From assembly GCA_013399875.1 (NCBI GenBank), contig VXAZ01000420.1:678616-742615 (forward strand): 64,000 nucleotides of DNA, in the 5' to 3' direction. The notes under the pieces are model-generated. The model did no database searches. It was not told where the DNA came from and saw nothing but the letters and a program-made list of their open reading frames with translations. Positions 1 through 12,800 of the stretch are shown in pieces; the first letter of the stretch is position 1; every line of letters begins with the position of its first letter. Made by a program: the position numbers and the translations under genes. The stretch is from Gymnorhina tibicen (Eukaryota; Chordata; Aves; Passeriformes; Artamidae).

Positions 1-3000
1 GTAGGAAGGAATAGGTTGGATGACCAAAATTTTCCCTTTACTACTTTTGTGCAGAATCAGGGAGGAGCTGAGCAACAGCTTAATGCTGTGAATTTAGACA
101 ATACTTTGGTGAATGAAAACTCATGGACAGGCAAAACACATAAAAATGTCTGTCCATGATGTGCTGTCGCATCGAGTAGTTACAGCATAGAACAAGGGAA
201 AAATCAAATTCCTTTTACACTAGTGTAAAACCATTTTAACTGTCATATTCAATAGTGCAAATGAGGTACTACCCTATATTTCCAAGGACATTTGTTCTTG
301 AAAATGATTTTTAAAATTGTTATTAGATTTAAAAACCTCTGATTAGTCTTCCCTAGTATTGTAGGAAACTCCAAAGCTTCCACATGTCTTTGAAAAAATA
401 CAAAGCTTAGGGATTACTAAGACACATTAAACAATAAGTTTTTCTGTCTGGACTGTCTGTTTTTAAAACATCTAAGATATTGTCTACCTGCCTCAGCTTC
501 TAAGGATTTTCTTGCATTTGGTGTGGCAATGAGGATTTGGGATTTTCAACCACTGACACATCTGCTCTCTTTATTAAATATGTCAGCATCTTTCTATGAT
601 TTAATTGTGAAGCCAATGTTTGTTCTTACCTACACAGAACCCCACTGCTGTCTCTGGACATAGGTGGAAGAATTTCACTCTTTTCCTCTGTGCATTGAAG
701 ACAGACAGAGGAGGAGACATAACCCAGATCTTAGATTTAAATTTGATTGTCCATGATGTTTGAATATTCAAAGCTAAGTCCTGCAGTTCTCCCCTCCCTT
801 TAAAATGTGTACATACACTTTCTGATATTTAATTCTCTTCAGCCATAAATGTTCGGAGTTTGTCTTACCCATTTCTATGATGTAGAACCTTATATTACAC
901 CAGAAATTTTTTAAAAGGACAAAATTTTTACCTACTGAAATAACGGCACATTTATTTGAGGAGGTTTTTCCTTTTTATCAGCATGCTCTCAGATGATACA
1001 CAAGACTCAATAACTATCTTGCCTTGGCTTTCTTTTGCACATAAAGAAAAGGTGCACAGTACAAAGGTGTCACACTACCTTTGCGTTACAGTACTCACAC
1101 TCACCTGAATTCTGAATAATGTGCACAAAGATGTGTCAGTCTCTTTCTGTACAGATACACCCATGCACATGTGTTTATTTACGTGCCAGTCTGTGGTATT
1201 TCCTCTAAGCCACTTCATAGTCTGTGTACACTCACCCGTACAGAGAGTAAGTGCTTTTTCATAACAACATAAAGCCCTTAAACTCAATCCTCAATTGCCC
1301 AAACAATTTCAAAAGTTGCTCAGAGAAATACTTTAAAATTCATGTCAAATTCATTAAATTGCTACAGCTGAGAAAATAAGCAAAAAGCAAAGCAGAAATT
1401 AAAAAGCCAAAGGTGTAATATTTTGTTTTCCTCTTTGGGAGAACATATTGTCGTTTTCTTCTGAAACATTTAATTTGGAAGTATTTTTGTAGAAAGGGAT
1501 TAAAGAGCCCCCAAAAGAGAATAAAATTCAATGACAGATAAAAGAAACAGTGTGTCCCACTGTAACGCTAGGACAAGACTCTGTTAACCATTCTCTTTTT
1601 TCACGTGAATATTTGCTTTTCAACAAAAGGCACAGATACAGATATCACAGTGGGCAACAGCCTACTTCAGTTCCCAAATTAAAAAAGCTAAACCTCCCTG
1701 TGCAAGGCTCCTTTAAACCTCTTTTGTCTATCATGCCAGTACAGTCTGCTTCCTCCTGACCCAGAATGACAGGAGCATCTGCAGGAGAAGGAAAGACATA
1801 CGTCTGCCTGCCACCGTGCACCCACAGCCTGGCAGGAGACGGGAACACATATTCCAGGCCTGTGGCTTCCGTTTTCATTTCAACTGTTCCAAGAATTCCC
1901 CACCACAGAAAAGCAACAGGACTTAAGCAGATTTTATTTATTTTGGCAGTTGCCTACATCGGACTAATAGGATTTTTTAAAACCTTTATATTTTCAAGGG
2001 CTCAATGCATCACCAAAGTTTTCATACCTGTTATCATACTGTGAATATTCCCTAGGTTGTGCCAGTTATATTTTTGCTTTGTTGATGAAATATAGGGTTT
2101 GTCATGCAGTAGGATAGATTTTCAGAATGATTTGAAAACTTACCATGTCAACTTTATATTTAGATTTCCAAATTCTCCCTGTGTCCTACATAATACACAT
2201 AATATCTCAGAGTGGAGGAAATGAGTAAAGAATTTAGTTTTAGTTTTTCCCCACTTTCCTACCAAAATATGTGGTTTCTTTGCACTACAAATTTAATTCA
2301 AATAAAAGAAAAGCCATCTCCTTGAGATGTTTGAGATATTACTCTTCCAATATTTTAACATTTTGTGTATACTTTGTGTTTAATTTGCGTGCAAAAAATT
2401 ATTAAATAAAGAGGGAAACAATGGGATTATTATCTGTCAATCTGTATTTTTTCAAGAAAACTGTGATTGTTCAGGACTGACTAAAGCTCAGATTGTTTCA
2501 TCTAATTACTTGTCTCTGCATTGTGTAATTATAAATCAATTAACATAATAAAAACAATTTCTAGATATTAAATACAATTTCAATTTCATGACTAGTGGTT
2601 GAATTGTAATTCAGACACCAGGAAGCTGACAGTGAATCTGGGACTTTGATAGATGCCATCTCAGTCTGTGTTTCATGAAAGCCTCAAAAGACCTTAAACA
2701 GTTCCATAAAACAGTTCCATAAAACTAGATGCCAGTTCTTCCATTTTAATTGATTTCATGGTGCTGTTCATATATTTACTCTCAAAAAATAGCCATTGCA
2801 ATTTTTGCTAAATGTTGTTAGAATATATGACTTGCCCTCTTAGTTTCATACTCCTAAATCCTGTTAAACATGAAGCAAAATTCTAAATAATACTTCTCAG
2901 ACATCTCACATTGTCTATCAAGACCCAGTACTGCTCCCATTTCTGTCACCTATGCTTCTAAGTTTGTTGGTATGTAAAATCACTATATTACAATTATTGC

Positions 3001-4100
3001 AGTATAGCAGATCTGATTAGATTTGAAGTACTGGACATACTGGTAGATTATTTCTTCCCTATTTTATTCCTTTTATTTATTTTCTCTTTAGGGTACACAG
3101 CTGGAGAGTACAAATATCCTTTATTATCTCCTCTGCTTTTTAATTTGCTTCTCGGCAACTGAGTGTATGTGAGACTTCCACTTTTGCATTATATTCCCAC
3201 TTAAATTTATTCAGCTTCATATGGAAAAGAAAACTCCCAGAAATTCTTCAGTAAGCTGCCAAGCAAACAGCTGTTAATCATTCAGCATAATTATGAAATG
3301 TACAGGACTATATACTGAAGGTTGTCCTAAATGTAGCTATTGTCACCATCAACATTTTCCTTGGTGCAGGAAGGGTCCTTCCCCATTCCAAGGATGAGAA
3401 ACTGAACTGTATAAATACACATACGCACTTTTCAAGTGGACAAACCTTGTGTTCTTCAAAGATATTCTGGAGCTCAAAGAGCATCCAGAATTCAATCTAC
3501 TTATTTACAAAGATATCAACCCACCCATTTGCAGAACTCTTCCTCTGAATTTTATAGCTAAAGATCAGATTCTTTGATAAACTCTGTCTAAAATAAAGCC
3601 AATGTTTATTGTTAATATGTTAGGAATACTTCAATATTTATTTGCATCTGTATTTATTATCCTGCTAAATTAAAGATAGTTACATTATTAAGAAATGGTC
3701 ATAATAATTGTTTTATGGAAACAGAAAGAGAAAAGTTCCAGGGTAATACAACAGATCTATTCATAAACTGCTCCATAAGGTAGAAAATTATCATATTAAC
3801 AAACCTTGTGAATGCAGGTCTTGGATACGAATCTGCTACTCAGTGGCCTTACATCAAATCACTGAACCTATCATGATTTACAAATTCTGTTTACACCAAG
3901 AAATGGTGTCATCTCTACTTTAAAAATAATTTAATCAGCCTGTTATAATGCACCACATGGATGTTAGTATATTATTTTTCAAGTGACTTTTATGACAATG
4001 TAACCTCTTCCAAACCATAATAAGATTCTGAAGAGATTTTTGTATTAATTCTACTAAAGTGGTTTAATTAACTCTGTCAGTTTAAATCATACACTTCTAT
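1..4100. other. Intergenic sequence, no gene seen
   Basis: AT-rich unique-looking sequence on both strands. Open frames are below 100 codons, mutually overlapping and featureless. Only the small 13-bp tandem repeat at 2696 stands out. Around 3370-3400, 'ccaaggatgagaaactgaac' could be a reverse MIR scrap but is too weak to call. Confidence 0.7.
2696..2725. repeat. 13-bp tandem repeat, two copies
   Basis: AAACAGTTCCATA is repeated back to back, followed by a partial third unit (AAAC). This looks like slippage. Confidence 0.9.
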
Positions 4101-4107
4101 CTGTAAA

Positions 4108-4190
4108 TCAGCCCTCAGTTTTTATGTTCATAAAGAGGGGATAATAATACTTCCTATATTCTTGTGTGGAATAACATTTAACTTGTTAGT
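4108..4190 (+). mobile_element. MIR-like SINE fragment
   Basis: The tract contains CAGCCCTCAGTTTTTATG and then CATAAAGAGGGGATAATAAT followed by ACTTCCTAT. This matches the conserved middle and 3' part of MIR SINEs (CCTCAGTTTYCTCATCTGTAAA-type, then GGGGATAATAATA-type and CCTACCTC-type words). The tRNA-derived head is missing or unrecognisable. MIR predates the amniote radiation, so this is a fossil with no coding capacity. Confidence 0.6.
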
Positions 4191-5052
4191 ACCAAGAAAA
4201 ACACACCCAGAAAGAATTCAACCTATTTTACTACAAGCCTCCAACAAGGCAATCAACATAAAATGATCAAAATTTCACTGGAGGTAAAAGATGGAATCCT
4301 GTCTCTTACGTGAATGGAAGTTGGGATGAAAATACATGAGGCCAAAGAGCAAGGATTGGCATTTGATGGGATTCGGCGTGAGCAAAGTCTCGGAAGCTTT
4401 TCCCTATCTTTGTGCAATGACGCAGAAACCATACATAGTACAATAACTTCTTAAAAATGATTATTTTTGTTGCTTTCTAAAACTTAACAACAGAAAAGAT
4501 TACCTTGTGCTACAGTGTCCCATGTACATTTCGATGCAGTTTCTCCTTAAGAGTGAAGAGCTTCTGACAAAAGGCAAAGGACAGACAGCGACTGCAGCAG
4601 CACACTGGTAGAGATTCAACATTTTTCCCTAGCCAGAACTTCAAAATTCTTGAATACTTGAGCAGAAATTCTAGTTTGCTGCTCCTTTTGTACTAATTTT
4701 TATCCCTCTATATCTTTTCAATATACTGGTTTCCAACCAACAGTCCAACCTAAAAAAACCCCAACTCACAATTGAAGCCATCTTCATCAGTAGCTTATAT
4801 TCACTAAAATTAGTGTATTTTAGAGAACTACACTGAATTACTTGGAAGTGCTACCTAACCTGTACAGTTTGGCATAAAAAAGTTTCCTGCTCTGTCATCT
4901 GTCTCCAAAACACCTCCCATTTACATAGTAATGTCTATGGATCATGTCTAGAAGGAGCCCAGATAACCCTAAGGGAGAATTTATTTATATCTGTCATCAA
5001 TTTTCTCAGCACATGCATTGGAAAGACGTAAACTTAGAACTAGATGTATATC

Positions 5053-5225
5053 CGAGACCCAAGTACCAACTGTGGCTGCATTACAGAATTCCTGTATGAC
5101 TTTTGCAAGTCATTTCATGTCTGTGCTATAGGTTCCCCAGCTGCAAAATGGGAATAATTCCTCTTGCTTTTTGTTGTAGTCTATGAGCATGAAAAATATT
5201 GCATAAGAGTTGAAATATTCTTACA
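5053..5225 (+). mobile_element. MIR-like SINE fragment
   Basis: Recognisable MIR words occur in the expected order: GAGACCCAAGTACC, then CTGTATGACTTTTGCAAGTC (for CTGTGTGACCTTGGGCAAGTC), CATTTCATGTCTGTGC, GGTTCCCCAGCTGC, and AAAATGGGAATAATTCCTC. The 3' end (AAAAATATTGCATAAGAGTT) is weak. Head and core are both present, making this the best-preserved MIR in the window. The CR1 copy at 32033 is much less diverged. Confidence 0.7.
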
Positions 5226-5689
5226 AGTGACAAAGAATGCATCTTAAAGAAGAGGCATCTGCTTGAGCCTCCTTAGCTTATTTCGAGTGGTTTGCACCCA
5301 CTGGAGATATTCAGGCATTTTTACAGAGTTATTGCTGATTTACCACATCATAAACAGTCAGAGTCGTGCTCACTGGATATGTGTTGATGTAATTAACACA
5401 CTGCAAGAATGCAAGACTTGCAAAGCTCAGGCTCACCAGGATGTAAAGATATGCACATTTTAGCGTAGTGGGGAAAAATAGACAAGAAAAAATTAAGTTT
5501 GATGATGTAACATCAGCACAAATTAAATTAATTCCTGGGGAATATATTTTGGATAAAGATCAAGTAAATCCCTTTGGATGGAAAGCTTGAAATAAGGCTT
5601 TGTTGAACATCATTAATGGAACACCTTCTCTCTGCACTGATTAAGCTCATTGACCACGAGCAAGAAGGTTGCCCAGCAAGCTAGTTCTC

Positions 5690-6330
5690 TTCTTTTTTTT
5701 GTTTCAAGCATGTCTTGTTTGAAAGGGATAATTGTGCCCAGCAGATCTTGTTTCTAGCGCTTCTTATATATAGTGAAATACAGTAATTTAACAGCTTGCT
5801 GGGGGAACAAGAATTTGTTCCAGTTCCTGATTTAAATGTTTATGCTAATTGCTATTTATTGGCTCAGATGCAAATGATAGGTTGGCCAAAGTGAAATTTT
5901 ATGACGAGCAAACTCCCCCCTTTTGTGCAAATTGAAAAAGTGAAACAAGAAGAGGATGAAATGAGCCGAAGATGGTCTTAATGGCTGCTTTTTAATGGGG
6001 AAGATAAAATTAAGACTGATTTACGTGGCCAACTCCCCTGTTTTCTCTTATCAGCTCATTTGGCAGGAAAAATGGAAAAGTAATTGTTCCTCTTTCAATG
6101 TGGGCCTCAAACCATTATTTATTGGCTGAAATTAATCGCTGTTTATCCTTCATTCACATGGAAACCGCTCTATCAGCATTATGAACCCCAGCAACTCAAC
6201 TAGTCCCTTGCAATTTAGCCAACAGCAAGCACAGATCCTGATGAGCCGTGCCTTAATTTTCTGGGCTGTGGGAGTTAATGAAGACTCCTTTCTTAGGTGG
6301 ACATATTTGTATTTCCATGACATTAATAAC
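5690..6330. promoter_or_regulatory. Candidate conserved noncoding element / enhancer
   Basis: This non-repetitive stretch keeps several CpGs (in TAGCGC, GACGAG, GCCGAA, TACGTG, ATCGCT, ACCGCT and GCCGTG) in a CpG-poor window. It also clusters transcription-factor-like words: ATGCTAAT at 5842-5849 and the perfect octamer ATGCAAAT at 5868-5875 (POU-type), TTGGCCAAA at 5882-5890 (NFI-like), TTATCAG (GATA-like) and TTAATCG (homeodomain-like). Octamers close together within an ATTA-rich, low-repeat island are typical of vertebrate developmental enhancers. Open frames crossing it are short and lack domain features. Target gene and tissue cannot be read from the sequence, and conservation was not tested. 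Confidence 0.5.
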
Positions 6331-7481
6331 AAAGGTCCACACTTTCTTTTCTGCAGCATGTAAACTTTTTTTTTCTTTTTAATAGAGAAAAAAATAATAG
6401 AGTATTCATAAAGCTGGACAGGGTTGAAAGAGAAGACAGAGAGAAGACAGACATTTCCTTGTACAGGAAAGCTCCTTGGGAATGGAATAATGTAATATGC
6501 AACTCTTTGATCCCCTGTTATGGAGTGTGTAATGTGATTGTAATGCTTTGCCACTGATCAGTGCTTTTATTTAGTCTTACCTCCTTATGTTTTATCTTCA
6601 TGCCATCCACCTTCCAGCCTGGTAAGTTCACTACACCGGCTGCCCATGCATTTAATGCCAAAAGGGAACTATGCAGCTGGGACAGCTACAGCTGCATCTT
6701 ATCTAATTCTGCCTCAGGGGGCCAACTGGTGCTGGCAACATGCATTTCAGGCAGAAGTCCTTTCCTGCTTCTTTTTCTGAGATGGTGCAAAGCATCACCC
6801 CATTCTCCATTCCACATAGCCAGGAGGAGAGTGAAAATGCTTGCCTTTCCTTTGCTTATTTTTTTTTTCCCAGCCCCAGAATGCCTCTGGAAATGAGATG
6901 CCTGATTTCAGTAGCAGTAGCAGTAGCTGCCATGAAGACATCAGCAATAAGCAAATATAGTTTACATTGTAATAGAATGAAAAAGGGGTTATTAAGCAGA
7001 TACATAGGAGCTGTCCTGCTGGCTCATGCCTAAGGTGTGTCTGGTGTACTGCTGTGTCCATGACAGTGGCCAGTGGAGAGGAAGAATAAGAAGGTGTGAA
7101 GTGGTCTTGTTTGCTGCCTTTGACTAAAGCCAAGTTGATTTCTAATTGTTCAAGACAGGCTGCAACCCTGAAGCACAAATTTTAAAGGATTTAAGACCAG
7201 AAAAACCAGCAATGGATGAGAAATATCCTTTTACTGAACATTGCTTTTGAAGATCACTGTTCAGGGGCATACGCACACTTAAATATGCTGGTGTTCAAAA
7301 GGTATCCTAATCTTCCCCTTCACAGGACCTAAGAATGAAGTAAAATTGAGCAAATTTTAAGTAAAGCAATGTGTGCTGCAATTTAGGCTGTAGCAATCTG
7401 TTTTACAGTAAGATATACTCATGTTGTCTTTCTTCATTAATGTTATGAGGGAGATCACTGGACACACTCATATTTGCCTTT

Positions 7482-7551
7482 GGCCTGATCTAAAATTACA
7501 CTGAAAGTCAACAGACATTTTTCTACTGATTTACCTGTGTTTTGGATCTGC
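7482..7551. mobile_element. Palindromic MITE-like fragment (GGCCTGATC type)
   Basis: The tract opens with GGCCTGATC, has 'acactgaaagtcaacagaca' and 'ctactgatttacctgtg' in the centre, and closes with TTTTGGATCTGC. The closing word approximately mirrors the opening GATCAGGCC-type flank. The order of flank, ACTGAAGTCAA core, CACTGACTT core and TTGGATC flank is that of the same palindromic family as 37787-37934. It is diverged and therefore old. Confidence 0.5.
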
Positions 7552-8797
7552 TCCAAGACCTGTACATCACCATTTTAGAAAGGGCAGAGGCAGTGAATTT
7601 GTCTCAGGTTTGTAAATCCAGTAATGAGTTTCCAGATGTGACTTATGTCCAGCTCACTTCTTAGAGAGCAGGCAGGAATCTGCCACAAATGTGCGAGATT
7701 GGTATCAAAAGTAATAAAAATCTTTTATTTAACAATTTACAGATGAAATTTTATTCCTTCATCAGTATATGGTTAGAAACCTTAAGGGCATACCAGCTTA
7801 ACTTTCTAGTTAAAAAAAGAAATGCAAATACTTTTAAATTATGAATCTATAAAACAGAGAAGGAAGGGTTCCCATACTTTTGGGTGAAATTACTTTTGGG
7901 TGAGTACATAGCCCCACACAGGCTAAGAATACGGATTCTGGAGCAGGCTAAACAAAGGCAAAGTGTTCTTGCAAACTCTGGTATAGAAGGGAAATAGTAT
8001 TTATGTTAAAAAGCATGTAAGGCTACATCACACTTTGCAAGCCTGGTATTCCTTCATGGGGACCAGATACAATCTGGGCCTCAGTTATTTGCTCAAGACC
8101 CAATTGTCCTGCTTCAGTTTTCACACTTACAGCTGGGAAAGCTTCCTTAGTATGAAGAGTAGTAGGGCAAGGCTACTGTCCACCGTTGATCTCTTGGCAC
8201 ATGATGTAGAGGCGGTTGTTGGTTGATCGAGTTGGTTGTGCTACTGTACAAAAGAGGTGGATTGAAGGGCCTCACTTTGTCTCCTGAGGTAAACTACAAA
8301 ACGTTGCTGCCAATCACAGAGGATGGTGTTTAGTTACATAATATACTGAATAATTGTCCGCCAAAAGAGATACATCCTTGAGTGAGGGCAACAAAGAAAT
8401 TCACATCACTTCTCATTCACCATTTTTAAAGAACAGATCTGAGATGACCTTTGCTTAGTTACACCTGTGGGCAGGAGACACAGTACCAGCTTCTCTACGT
8501 ATTTTACAGAGACAGCATTGTTGCTCTTCACCTCTAACGCTGGTGTGAAAGGTGACTCTAAACACTGTTCCCCCAGATTAATTGCCAAAATACAGAAGGA
8601 ACCAAATGGAGAGAAAGCAGAGTCTTGTAAGTCTTCACTTGTTCTTCATTCCTGCCAGCTTGATTTTCATATTCACCTGTACCAAGAGAAGAAAATAACA
8701 GTTCACAAATGTAATTTTGGAAATGCTCCATTTGGGTGCTGTATTGTCACTGGCACAAATAAGAAAGTTTTTAGATCTTGTTGCTTATCTAAACTAT

Positions 8798-8856
8798 GGC
8801 CTTGATCCTGCTTCCAGTTAATTTAGTGGGAGTTTTGCAATAAACTTGACTGTGGT
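8798..8856. mobile_element. Palindromic MITE-like fragment (GGCCTTGATCCTG type)
   Basis: The tract begins GGCCTTGATCCTGCTTCC, continues with a degenerate 'agttaatttagtgggag', then 'ttttgcaataaacttgactg'. It reads as a decayed copy of the common sauropsid palindromic repeat, whose centre is CATTGAAGTCAATGGGAGTTTTGCCATTGACTT-like and whose flanks are GGCCTGATCCTG. Only the left flank is well kept, and the right flank fades out after 8856. Matching is from memory of the motif. Confidence 0.55.
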
Positions 8857-9689
8857 TCTATATATTAAAAAGCACTCTTCTCTATTTAAAGACAAGCCTG
8901 AGTCCTGGAGATAAATTATGATTATACTTTCATCCAAATGTCTAAAATTGATTGCCAAAATAGGGCACATATTCCTGCACATAAAAGCTCCATTCAAACT
9001 CTTGAATTTCAAAGTTATTGACCATACAGTAATAACCAATACACGCAATGCGCATGCTCAGCTCATGCCTTCTGCCTCAAGTGCAGGTTTACATGTCTTA
9101 TTTCACCAGTAAATTAAGTCCAAGCTCCTGAGAAAATTTTGAAAGATATTTCTAGACCTAGAATCCAGCTCCACTTTTTGAAGCTAAGTCAGAAGATTAT
9201 CATAGCACACAGCAGTGTATTTCCAGAGGTGAATTCTTTCATACTTAATGCATCCCAGTTGTCTTTTTTAAAGAAGAGTAAGTCTATATTTTTATTTTTC
9301 AGAAGTATTGCTTATTTGTTTTCTGCTGTCAGGGAGTTCAGCATGCTTGGAGAATTTCATTGAAAAGGAAAAGCTGATCTTGCACTGTCCAGTAGACTTA
9401 AGACTAGTCATCAGTGCCAAGGTGAGTTCTTGTCTACTAATAATCATTCTTGCCATTGCAGTAATGTGCTTTCCTACTCTGTCATCCAAAGTACTGTGGC
9501 TTTAAGACAAAAGACATGGCAAACAACAGATCTATTTAACTTTACTTCGACTTTGCCAGCTTTTCAGCTATGTCATTAAATTCAACAAAGTTGAAGGTAA
9601 CAGAGGACCCAGAACTTTTTCAGTGGTAAAAAGATTTTTTAATATTATTTTTATGATTAAAATGTTAAAATGATATAAGATTGTTCCCA

Positions 9690-9890
9690 TCCATTTAAGA
9701 TTATTCTCATTAGTTTTCATAATTGTTAGAGTCCACTTAAGTAATTTATGGGTGGGCCTTTAATGCAGCTGTAGCAATAATTGAATCCTCTTTGGCCTTG
9801 CTGACCATAGTGCTTTCCACCTAAATTTCATAATTGATACTGAATACACTCAGATGTCACAGCTGCGAGATACAAGAGCCTTGAAGGGAT
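9690..9890. promoter_or_regulatory. Possible conserved noncoding element
   Basis: The stretch is non-repetitive, with AATAATTGAATCC, TTCATAATTGATACTG and CACAGCTGCGAG. It holds two close AATTGA homeodomain-like words and a CAGCTG E-box. Texture is suggestive only. Confidence 0.25.
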
Positions 9891-12800
9891 CTGGTACTGT
9901 GTTCCATTGTATTTTGTTTGTACTCTACAGAGGTGATAAGTATTTAGGGAATACAACTTAATTATACAAAAAGTTGTGTGGCAGAGCTCACACCAAAATA
10001 TATCCTCAGCAGAAAGAGGTCTTTTAAGGACAATGCAGAGTATTCATATGCCAAGCTACCTGGGGACAGGAAAACACTGCTATGTGTCCAGTGGCTGCCT
10101 CTTATTGATGGTTTCAACAGGAGCTCTGCTTTAGATTGCTGAAATATACATATATTTAAATACAATCTATCTATATGTGAAAATCACCCATATCTGGTTA
10201 GCTTGAAGTGTTTACACAGTTTGGGATATACTTCCATTCTCTGAAGGGGGTTTAAGACATGGACCCTCAGAGAAATGTATCATAGCCTAGGTCTAGAGCA
10301 ACCAAATAGAGCTTAAAAGGGAATGACTGTAGCCTCCCAGCAGATACCAACATTTCTACATCTGAGATTTGGGAAATTCCCCGGGCGCTGTTTCACTGCT
10401 TAAGTGGATCCAAATTCCAAGTAACATTTCTGGCTCCCTTAGGAATCTGGTGCTGATCCTCTGTTGCCTCACACCTTGTGCTGTCACCCAACTGGTACAA
10501 AATGAGTGCAAAACACCACAGGCTCCAGTATGACATTTACTTCAGTGCAGATATATCAGTTCATACCACCGGAGATAGTGGCCCTACTTTTGATTTGGCA
10601 GCTTTTTAATCTCACTTTGCACTGGAGAAATATATATACAGTCCACAATAATGGGAAAGAATGGTACTTCAGATGTATTTGATGGTCAAATAATTTCATT
10701 TCAGTTCCCCACCCGTCAAAACAAGTGCAATAATATTTTCCTCACAGGATTCTTGAGGAAAGCCTTGCCTTTCAGCTCAATTTCTAACTCATTTGAGAAT
10801 AACAAACTGTCTTGTCTTTGCTAGGATTTTGTCAAATGTTTATCCCAAGATAATGAATCCAAGATAACTCCACCTTCTTCCATTAACATGGTAGGGGAGA
10901 AAGACAATCGATTACATTTCACATATCTCTACCATCCTGGTTTCTGAAGGCAGAGCTGCCCTAAATCCCTACGTCTGAAGCTGTACTTCTGGAGGAGATG
11001 AGGGAGGCATTTGAAGACAGTTTAAATACTTTGAGGATTTTTTTTCTACTGCGAGGTACCAAGGAGTGCCAGGATCAGCTATCCATGCATTTTGGCCAAT
11101 TGCTTGTGAATTGGCATCTGAGAAAATCTTTCAGGAAGTGTCTTGCGTGCTGTGATATCCCTGTGAGAGTCATACACCTCAGCCAGCATTTATAGAGGAC
11201 TGGTCAGAGCTGTGGGGTGGCCACCCTCATGCATCACCTCTCACTGGCCCCAGGGCTAGAAGCATTTCTGACCCATGCATGCACAGTGTTCATCTGGCCT
11301 GCTTTTTGGGAAGAACCTTTAGACAGCCATGACATTCCTCACCTCAAAGTGGATCCCAACCTCCAGGCCAGCAGGCACAGTCAAGACCTGTCTTGCCAAG
11401 CTGCTCTATGATCCTATACTGCTTCACTATGCTCTTCTTTATGGTCATGTCTATTCCAGTGCTGGATGAAAAAAAATCTCAACCTTTTTACTACACATCT
11501 ACATCCTTTGCAACCAAAGCAATCAAGAGCTGTAGTAGATATTATGCTCTGAACCATGGTATTCACAGGACATTATCTGATTTAGGTGAGTTTAAACTAA
11601 GGCTCTTCTCCTCAAGCATAAACACAGTCTCCTACCTCTTTGGAAAATAAAAGGAGGCAGGACATGAACAGGAATGATAACAACAGTCATTCTGAAAGCT
11701 AAACTGTGGGTTGTTAGGTAAAAATGACCAAAACTCTCCCAAATAATTTAGTTTCTTGTGAATCAAATCAGTTATTCCATAGCCTAGGTGCACATTTGAA
11801 ATGAAATCTTCATTTATTTTGAACAAGGTATCTGACTGCTTCACATGGTGTCATCTTATTCCCTTATGATGTAAAACCCTGGTAAAACACTTGCCCAGTA
11901 CAGCCCATGAGCCTGTGGATCTCTGCTGCACCTCCCTCAGGAACCTTCCTTCCAGCCCAAGGAGTCCTACTTGGTTCAGCCATTCCTATTGCACACAACA
12001 AACTTTGTCTAGCCTTGTTACCATTCTTTGTATATTTTTGGACTTTAAGAGTCCATTTTTCAATACATTGGGACTACAAATTCATGCAATATACAGGATG
12101 AATGAACAGCAAGGTTTCAGACTAGGAACATTAATTGCACCTCATAAAGGCTGGCAAGTGTTCCCAAAGCTCAAAGATTAGTAGCTTCCAAAAACCTAAA
12201 ATGATACTGCTACTTTTTTTTGCCTTTGACGGTAAAGCTTTTGCATCTCAGATCCAAGGGAACGTCTTGCCAGCCTACATTTCTCTTTATTAAGACTTCT
12301 ATGTATGAAACAAAAACCACAACCAAACTGGCAGTTGGCAGACTGTCCAGTTTATCACTTCATCATGACAAGGTTATGTATGCCAGTAAGAAAATGGTTC
12401 CAATGAAGCCACTTATGATTTTAAAATCATATAAAACACATGTGGTCATGTATAAATAATCTTGAAGTTCTGTCAAGAAATACAATTATAATGAATTCTT
12501 TTATCATGGTACATAATCTGATGTTCACACAGATACTGGAAGATTTACACTAAGATTCTGAAACAGCTGATTTCAATTGAAGGCTGAAAAGAGATAGGAT
12601 CTGAGAAGTCTTGGTCCATATTGGCATGTCCTTTACAGTCAGCATTTTACACAGATTTATCACTTTAGTCAGGCGCGATTTCTTTGGTGAGAGAATCATC
12701 CGTACTCTGTTGGGTGAGGAAACAGATATTACCTTTTTAATCAACATTCTGGATTTAGGTTCATCTAAAAATTCTAATACGTGAATTGGTCATAAACTGT

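Larger units (their letters stand above)
6331..9689. other. Intergenic sequence with two palindromic-element remnants
   Basis: No exon is supported. Frames of up to 134 codons on both strands overlap each other and the 6.2 kb island, contain low-complexity runs (a lysine run from a T-rich tract) and match no family. The only recognised items are the fragments at 7482 and 8798. Confidence 0.65.

Noticed and set aside
3365..3420. Possible reverse-strand MIR ('ggatgagaaactgaac')
   Set aside because: Only one short word matches. No other MIR segment is present nearby.
6150..6554. 134-codon minus-strand frame across the 6.2 kb island
   Set aside because: Contains a lysine run from a T-rich tract and overlaps enhancer-like sequence. 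The island is better explained as noncoding.
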